This document shows positions 15,139 through 18,937 of a stretch of DNA of 18,937 nucleotides, piece after piece (within the stretch, counting starts at the first letter, position 1; each line of letters opens with the position of its first letter). The stretch comes from DATJXG01 sp035500455 (GTDB lineage Bacteria; Acidobacteriota; Terriglobia; Terriglobales; Acidobacteriaceae), in assembly GCA_035500455.1 (NCBI GenBank), contig DATJXG010000262.1:1-18937 (forward strand). Direction: 5' to 3'. The translations under genes were made by a program, and so were the position numbers. The notes below the pieces were generated by a model. That model was not told where the DNA came from. It saw only the letters and a list, made by a program, of their open reading frames with translations, and searched no databases.

Positions 15139-15542
15139 ATGGAACTTTCCTTGCCTGCCGTAGCGTCTTTCTCCCTCTCCAGCTTCCGCCGGATCGCTTC
15201 CCCGGCGCGTGCGATTTCACTCTTCAGCACCTCGAAGTCGGCGGTCAGAAGCGTCTTCTTGGGATTAATCACTACGTCCACCGCCACGCCAGCCACGAAC
15301 CGCTGCAGCCGCACCGCTTCCCGCAGGCGGCGTCTCATGCGGTTGCGCCGCACCGCGATTCCCAGGGCGCGGCTCACGGTAAAGCCGATTCGTGGTCCTT
15401 CGCCTTGCGCGCGCCTCAGGTAGAACACCGTCATGTGGGCGGCGAAGTGCCGCTGCCCTTGCTTGTACACGCGCTCGAAATCAGCGCGGCGTAGCAGGCG
15501 CGCGCTGCGCGGCAATCCGCCGGATACGCCCGCAACACTCAT
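15135..15542 (-). CDS. rnpA: Ribonuclease P protein component
   Basis: Protein subunit of RNase P, which trims the 5' leader of tRNA precursors. From the ATG at 15542 it has 135 residues. LPRSARLLRRADFERVYKQG is the expected opening, and AVRRNRMRRRLRE (the RNR signature) and VVINPKK follow. A GTG at 15632 gives a 165-residue form whose start overlaps the rpmH stop (GTGAGTAG). Its extra N-terminus ([15 protein letters not shown]...) is not conserved, so the shorter form is preferred. The choice is uncertain because the overlap would allow coupling to rpmH. It ends with ATGA shared with yidD. Confidence 0.93.
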   Translation of the reverse strand: MSVAGVSGGLPRSARLLRRADFERVYKQGQRHFAAHMTVFYLRRAQGEGPRIGFTVSRALGIAVRRNRMRRRLREAVRLQRFVAGVAVDVVINPKKTLLTADFEVLKSEIARAGEAIRRKLEREKDATAGKESSI

Positions 15543-15624
15543 GCCGCTGCCTGGAGCGATAGCGCTCACCCCTGTGCCGTGCAAAAACTTCGGCTCACTC
15601 CGGTCAACTCCGGCGAAAGGAAAA

Positions 15625-15780
15625 CTACTCACGAAAGCCGGGTTTCACTGAAACCCGTTTGCGGCCCTTGGCGCGGCGGCGCGAGAGCACCGCGCGGCCG
15701 CTCTTGGTCTTCATCCGCGTGCGGAAGCCGTGGGTTTTCGAGCGGTGGCGCCGGTTGGGCTGGAACGTGCGTTTGGGCAT
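15625..15780 (-). CDS. rpmH: 50S ribosomal protein L34
   Basis: Ribosomal protein L34 of 51 residues, beginning [20 protein letters not shown] and continuing [20 protein letters not shown]. The usual family length is 44-50, with almost the canonical sequence throughout; the C-terminus [11 protein letters not shown] is slightly extended. It is the first gene of the leftward rpmH-rnpA-yidD-yidC block, and its stop codon overlaps a possible early rnpA start. A promoter lies about 55 bp upstream, and GGGGAGC precedes the start by about 11 nt. Confidence 0.97.
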   Translation of the reverse strand: MPKRTFQPNRRHRSKTHGFRTRMKTKSGRAVLSRRRAKGRKRVSVKPGFRE

Positions 15781-15834
15781 GAAAAATAGCTGCTCCCCAT
15801 CGATTTATTCAATCCCGTGTAAGGTGAAGAACAA

Positions 15835-15863
15835 AGTATAAATGAGCGGATGGAGACGGGCAA
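15835..15863 (-). promoter_or_regulatory. Promoter for the rpmH operon
   Basis: On the minus strand, TTGCCC (complement 15858-15863) and TATACT (complement 15835-15840) are separated by exactly 17 bp. This predicts a start near 15828 and a leader of about 48 nt before rpmH. The -10 is five of six to consensus, the -35 four of six. Confidence 0.65.
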
Positions 15864-16220
15864 ACTCCAGCTGCTGCTCCGGCTCTGGCATCTTGCGCCG
15901 CGCACGCCCGCTTTTTTCGCCGCCCCGCGAAACCCTTTCCCGGCGCGGCCTCAGCGTTGCACCGTTCGCGCGGCAGTTATCATTTGAACACTTGACAGAA
16001 TCGCGTTTCGAGTTCTGAATCGTATAGGTTCACTGAAAAACTTCAGCGCAATTTTCCGCAGAAAAAAATGTTTGTGCTACGATGCCAATCTGATTCAGCA
16101 TTTTTATATTTCTCCGAATTTCGGAAATCTGTCCGCTGTGGGTTTCGATTGTAGTGGCGACTTTCTCTTCACCTGGATGTTTTAGCTAGCCGGCCTGAGT
16201 CAAAAGCTGCGGCCGCACCA
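15841..16220. other. rpmH-dnaA intergenic region; likely oriC neighbourhood
   Basis: 380 bp between the divergent rpmH block and dnaA, the usual location of oriC. It holds an AT-rich core (about 16030-16135, with A- and T-runs) and the palindrome TCCGAA-T-TTCGGA (16113-16125). TTTTCCGCA (16052-16060) is seven of nine to the DnaA box TTATCCACA. No cluster of canonical DnaA boxes is visible, so the origin call rests on position. Confidence 0.5.
15992..16020 (+). promoter_or_regulatory. Candidate dnaA promoter
   Basis: A perfect TTGACA (15992-15997) is followed after 17 bp by CTGAAT (16015-16020). A TATAGG further on (16023-16028) is too far for this -35. The leader to the dnaA ATG would be about 190 nt, crossing the AT-rich core. 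Confidence 0.35.
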
Positions 16221-17609
16221 ATGATCTCTATGTCCGTTTCTGGCTCGACGCTTGCTCCCAATCCGTGGATGCGCATCCTCGATGCGCTGGAAAAGAAGAT
16301 CAACCGCCACTCCTATGACACCTGGCTGAAGCCCACCCGCTACAGCCATTCCAGCGGCGGCGTTCTGTTCGTGCGCGTGCCTACCCTGGCCCACCGCCGC
16401 GAAAGCGACAAGTACGCCGATCTCATCCAGGAAGCAATCGACAATCTCGGCCTGGAGTACCAGGACGTGCAGTTTGTCACCGATGACGATCCCGCCTCTA
16501 CTCCCATTCGCCACGACGGCGGCCTCTCCATTCATGCCGTCGCCGCCCCGGCGGCGGCGGTTTCGCAGTCGCGCTTCGATTGGGACGGCGCCGCGCAGCT
16601 CAATCCGCGCTACACCTTCGAGGCCTTCGTCATCGGCAGCGGCAACCAGTTCGCCCATGCCGCCTGCCAGGCGGTCGCCGAGCGGCCCTCCAAGGCCTAC
16701 AACCCGCTCTTCCTCTATGGCAGCGTGGGCATGGGCAAGACCCACCTCATGCAGGCCATCGGCCACGAAATCAAGCGCCAGCAGCCGCAAGCTGCCATCT
16801 GCTACATATCCAGCGACAAGTTCACCAACGACATGATCAACTCGCTGCGCTATGACAAGATGACCAGCTTCCGCGACAAATTCCGCAACATGGACGTGCT
16901 GCTCATCGACGACATCCAGTTCATCACCCAGAAAGAACGCACCCAGGAAGAGTTCTTCCACACTTTCAACGCGCTGCATGAGTCGATGAAGCAGATCGTC
17001 ATCGCCAGCGACCGCCCCCCGAAAGAACTGGCCGAGATCGAAGACCGGCTGCGCAGCCGCTTCGAGTGGGGCCTGATCGCCGACATCCAGCCGCCCGACC
17101 TCGAAACCAAGGTGGCGATTCTGCAGAAGAAAGCGGAGAACGAAAAGGTCACGCTGCCCACCGACGTTGCCCTGTACATCGCGTCGAATATCCGCTCCAA
17201 CGTCCGCGAACTCGAAGGCGCGCTCATCCGCCTGGTAGCGCACTCTTCGCTGATCGGCGCGGAAATCACGCTTCCCTACGCGCAGCAGGTGCTGAAGAAC
17301 TTTATCGATTCCCAGGCCCGCAAGGTCACCATCGAGTCGATTCAAAAAGCCGTGGCCGAGCAGTTCGGCCTGCGCCTGGTGGAGATCAAGGCCAAAAACA
17401 ATTCGCGCGCCATCGTCTATCCCCGGCAGATCGCCATGTACCTGGCCAAACACCTGACCGAAGCCTCGCTGCCCGAGATCGGCCGGCAATTCGGCGGCAA
17501 GCACCACACCACCGTGCTGCACTCCGTGGAAAAGATTGACGGCGTCCGCAAGAACGACAAGGATTTGAACCGCCTGCTCAACAAGCTGACCGAGCAACTA
17601 GGCGGCTAG
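16221..17609 (+). CDS. dnaA: Chromosomal replication initiator DnaA
   Basis: AAA+ initiator that binds DnaA boxes and melts the origin. 462 residues. Domain I spans about 15-85 (WMRILDALEKKINRHSYDTW), with a short domain II linker rich in Ala/Pro (about 90-125). AAA+ domain III has LNPRYTFEAFVIGSGNQFA, Walker A GSVGMGKTH (167-175), Walker B VLLIDDIQF (226-234), arginine-finger region DRLRSRFEWGL (275-285) and sensor-2 SNVRELEGALIRL (326-338). DNA-binding domain IV ends with GGKHHTTVLHS (425-435), where the commonest form is GGRDHTTV. ATG at 16221 and ATG at 16230 are both possible; neither has a Shine-Dalgarno. It diverges from rpmH and is followed 246 bp later by dnaN. Confidence 0.97.
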   Translation: MISMSVSGSTLAPNPWMRILDALEKKINRHSYDTWLKPTRYSHSSGGVLFVRVPTLAHRRESDKYADLIQEAIDNLGLEYQDVQFVTDDDPASTPIRHDGGLSIHAVAAPAAAVSQSRFDWDGAAQLNPRYTFEAFVIGSGNQFAHAACQAVAERPSKAYNPLFLYGSVGMGKTHLMQAIGHEIKRQQPQAAICYISSDKFTNDMINSLRYDKMTSFRDKFRNMDVLLIDDIQFITQKERTQEEFFHTFNALHESMKQIVIASDRPPKELAEIEDRLRSRFEWGLIADIQPPDLETKVAILQKKAENEKVTLPTDVALYIASNIRSNVRELEGALIRLVAHSSLIGAEITLPYAQQVLKNFIDSQARKVTIESIQKAVAEQFGLRLVEIKAKNNSRAIVYPRQIAMYLAKHLTEASLPEIGRQFGGKHHTTVLHSVEKIDGVRKNDKDLNRLLNKLTEQLGG

Positions 17610-17625
17610 CAGGGCTGAAATCATA

Positions 17626-17662
17626 CTTCGTGAACCTTCGTGATCCCTTCGTGTCCTTCGTG
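17626..17662. repeat. Four CTTCGTG repeats between dnaA and dnaN
   Basis: CTTCGTG occurs at 17626-17632, 17636-17642, 17647-17653 and 17656-17662, spaced 10, 11 and 9 bp apart. It looks like the 'ccttcgtg' type intergenic repeat found in several bacterial phyla. No function can be read from it. Confidence 0.8.
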
Positions 17663-17784
17663 GTTTGCTTTGGTTTTGTGCAGGCGCAAAATCGAAGGCA
17701 GCCAACGGACACCAAGGTGTACAAGGCAAACATGGAGGATGGAAGCCGAAAGCCGGCTGCTGGTCTTGCGGGCTTTGCGTTTGA

Positions 17785-17790
17785 TATAAG
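17785..17790 (+). promoter_or_regulatory. Possible dnaN -10 element
   Basis: TATAAG lies within GCGTTTGATATAAGAAGG, with no good -35 at 17 bp. AGGGG follows at 17800-17804. This would allow dnaN transcription independent of dnaA. Confidence 0.35.
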
Positions 17791-17855
17791 AAGGTAATCA
17801 GGGGAATGGCGTTATGCCGGTTGAAGCTTTGGCCACCGCGGTAGGGACCAGCGTC

Positions 17856-18937
17856 ATGGAGATCACGGTCAGCAAGTCCGAACTTTTGCGCGAACTGTCG
17901 GCGACCCAGGGCGTGGTCGAGCGCAAGACCACGATCCCCATCCTCTCGAATTATCTGCTCGAAGCCGCCGGCGACAAGCTGTTACTCACCGCCACCGATC
18001 TCGACCTCAGCCTGCGCACCTCCTGCGACGTAAAGGTCAAGAAAGAGGGCGCCTGCACCATCCCCGCCCGCAAGCTGCACGACTACGTCAAGCTGCTGCC
18101 CGATGCCGATATCACCATCAAGCTGCTGGAAAACCACTGGGTCAGCATCCGCTGCGGACGCTCCAATACCAAGATGGTCGGCATGGCCCGCTCCAACTTC
18201 CCCAGCCTGCCGGTATTTCCCACCGCCAGCGTGGTGAAGATTCCCGCCCAGGTGCTGCGCGGCATGATCGCCCGCACCGGCTTTGCCATCGCCAATGAAG
18301 AGTCGCGCTACACGCTGAACGGCGCCCTGATGGTGCTGAAGCCTGAATCCATCACCATGGTCGCCACCGATGGCCACCGCCTGGCGCACGTTGAACGGGG
18401 CGGCGAGAAGTTCGAAGGCATCTCCGGCGAGCTGAAAACACTGGTGCCCAAAAAGGCGATGGACGAGCTGAAATCCCTCCTCGACTCCACCGAAGTGGAC
18501 GAAATCGAATTCGCCAAAGACGAATCCACTCTCTACTTCCGCATCGGCCCGCGCCTGCTGACCTCGCGCCAGCTTACCGGCCAATTCCCCAACTTCGAGG
18601 CCGTCCTGCCCAAGGACAATAACAAGAGCATCAACCTGCACGGCGACGAACTCAGTGGCGCCATCTCTCGCGTAGCCCAGTTCGCCGACGAACGCTCCCG
18701 CGCCGTCCGCATCCGCCTGGAAAAGGACGAACTGAAGCTCTCCGCCTCATCCAGCGAAACCGGCGAATCGGAAGACTCGCTGGAAATCGACTACAGCGGC
18801 GATCCGCTCACCATCGGCTTCAATGCCCAGTACATCATCGACTTCCTCAAGGCCGCAGGCTCCGGCGACGTAAAGCTGGAGCTAAAAGACGCCCAATCCG
18901 CCGGCCAACTCCGCCCCGCCGAAAGCGAAGACTACAA
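17856..18937 (+). CDS. dnaN: DNA polymerase III beta sliding clamp (3' end cut)
   Basis: Ring-shaped clamp that tethers the replicative polymerase to DNA. 360 complete codons are present, and the window ends a few residues short of the usual C-terminus (...AESEDY, normally followed by the final strand near 'MPMR'). Three clamp domains are visible: about 1-120, opening MEITVSKSELLRELSATQGVV; then KIPAQVLRGMIARTGFAIAN and TMVATDGHRLAHVE; then INLHGDELSGAISRVAQFAD with RAVRIRL and FNAQYIIDFLKA. The ATG at 17856 matches the family's conserved start. An in-frame ATG at 17814, with AGGGG 9 nt upstream, would add 14 residues and cannot be excluded. It follows dnaA in the common order. Confidence 0.95.
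   Translation, partial: MEITVSKSELLRELSATQGVVERKTTIPILSNYLLEAAGDKLLLTATDLDLSLRTSCDVKVKKEGACTIPARKLHDYVKLLPDADITIKLLENHWVSIRCGRSNTKMVGMARSNFPSLPVFPTASVVKIPAQVLRGMIARTGFAIANEESRYTLNGALMVLKPESITMVATDGHRLAHVERGGEKFEGISGELKTLVPKKAMDELKSLLDSTEVDEIEFAKDESTLYFRIGPRLLTSRQLTGQFPNFEAVLPKDNNKSINLHGDELSGAISRVAQFADERSRAVRIRLEKDELKLSASSSETGESEDSLEIDYSGDPLTIGFNAQYIIDFLKAAGSGDVKLELKDAQSAGQLRPAESEDY

Noticed and set aside
16200..17597. Long open frame antisense to dnaA (465 codons)
   Set aside because: It mirrors dnaA codon bias on the opposite strand; the product is low-complexity (Val/Gly/Asp/Leu-rich) with no motifs, while dnaA is unmistakable.
17626..17662. CRISPR-like array
   Set aside because: Units are 7 bp with 2-4 nt spacers; no cas genes and no 25-40 bp repeats.
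17982..18641. Long open frame antisense to dnaN
   Set aside because: Shadow of the GC-rich dnaN codons; no recognisable domain.
1..18937. tRNA or rRNA genes
   Set aside because: No cloverleaf with GTTCRANNC arm or rRNA-conserved stretch was recognised on either strand by eye.

Overview
The window looks like the replication-origin region of an Acidobacteriota chromosome (Terriglobia-like) and its flank. Three things suggest this: the ancestral block mnmE-(membrane protein)-jag-yidC-yidD-rnpA-rpmH reading away from dnaA-dnaN; an 'acidobacterial duplicated orphan permease' (ADOP-type MacB/FtsX permease); and GC-rich codon use together with short tandem-repeat litter between genes. Taxonomy is inferred from memory of gene families, not from a database search.

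Layout. (1) 1-1501: a less GC-rich accessory segment. A leftward XRE-like HTH regulator faces a rightward pair, a 78-residue protein and a retropepsin-like aspartic protease. Between them lies a twin palindromic operator-like site. (2) 1557-3734: Holliday-junction genes ruvB and ruvA, unusually in the order B then A, with a RyR-domain gene between them that carries two compensating frameshifts. (3) 3768-4061: a small leftward conserved hypothetical gene. (4) 4400-7639: a large predicted lipoprotein with five BIG2 Ig-like repeats and a C-terminal domain resembling Agd3/CE18-type polysaccharide deacetylases, closed by a strong intrinsic terminator. (5) 7925-10369: the ADOP-type permease. (6) 10391-15780: the leftward translation, tRNA-modification and membrane-insertion block (mnmE, a three-helix membrane protein, jag, yidC, yidD, rnpA, rpmH). 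(7) 15781-16220: the rpmH-dnaA intergenic region, the likely oriC neighbourhood, where gene orientation diverges. (8) dnaA and a dnaN cut by the window end.

How the genes fit together. The leftward block makes ribosomal protein L34, the RNase P protein, and the YidD/YidC insertion machinery with its RNA-binding partner Jag, then MnmE for tRNA wobble uridine modification. DnaA and the beta clamp start and sustain replication. RuvA/RuvB process recombination junctions. The lipoprotein and the permease belong to the cell surface.

Most unusual points: MnmE carries two in-frame insertions whose DNA looks like intergenic repeats (a GC-rich hairpin/tandem element and five tandem heptamers); the RyR gene's central part is read in the wrong frame between two single-base indels; the HTH/78-aa/retropepsin group looks like a self-contained regulated unit of unknown function; and several genes have a -10-like hexamer so close to the start codon that leaderless transcription is likely.
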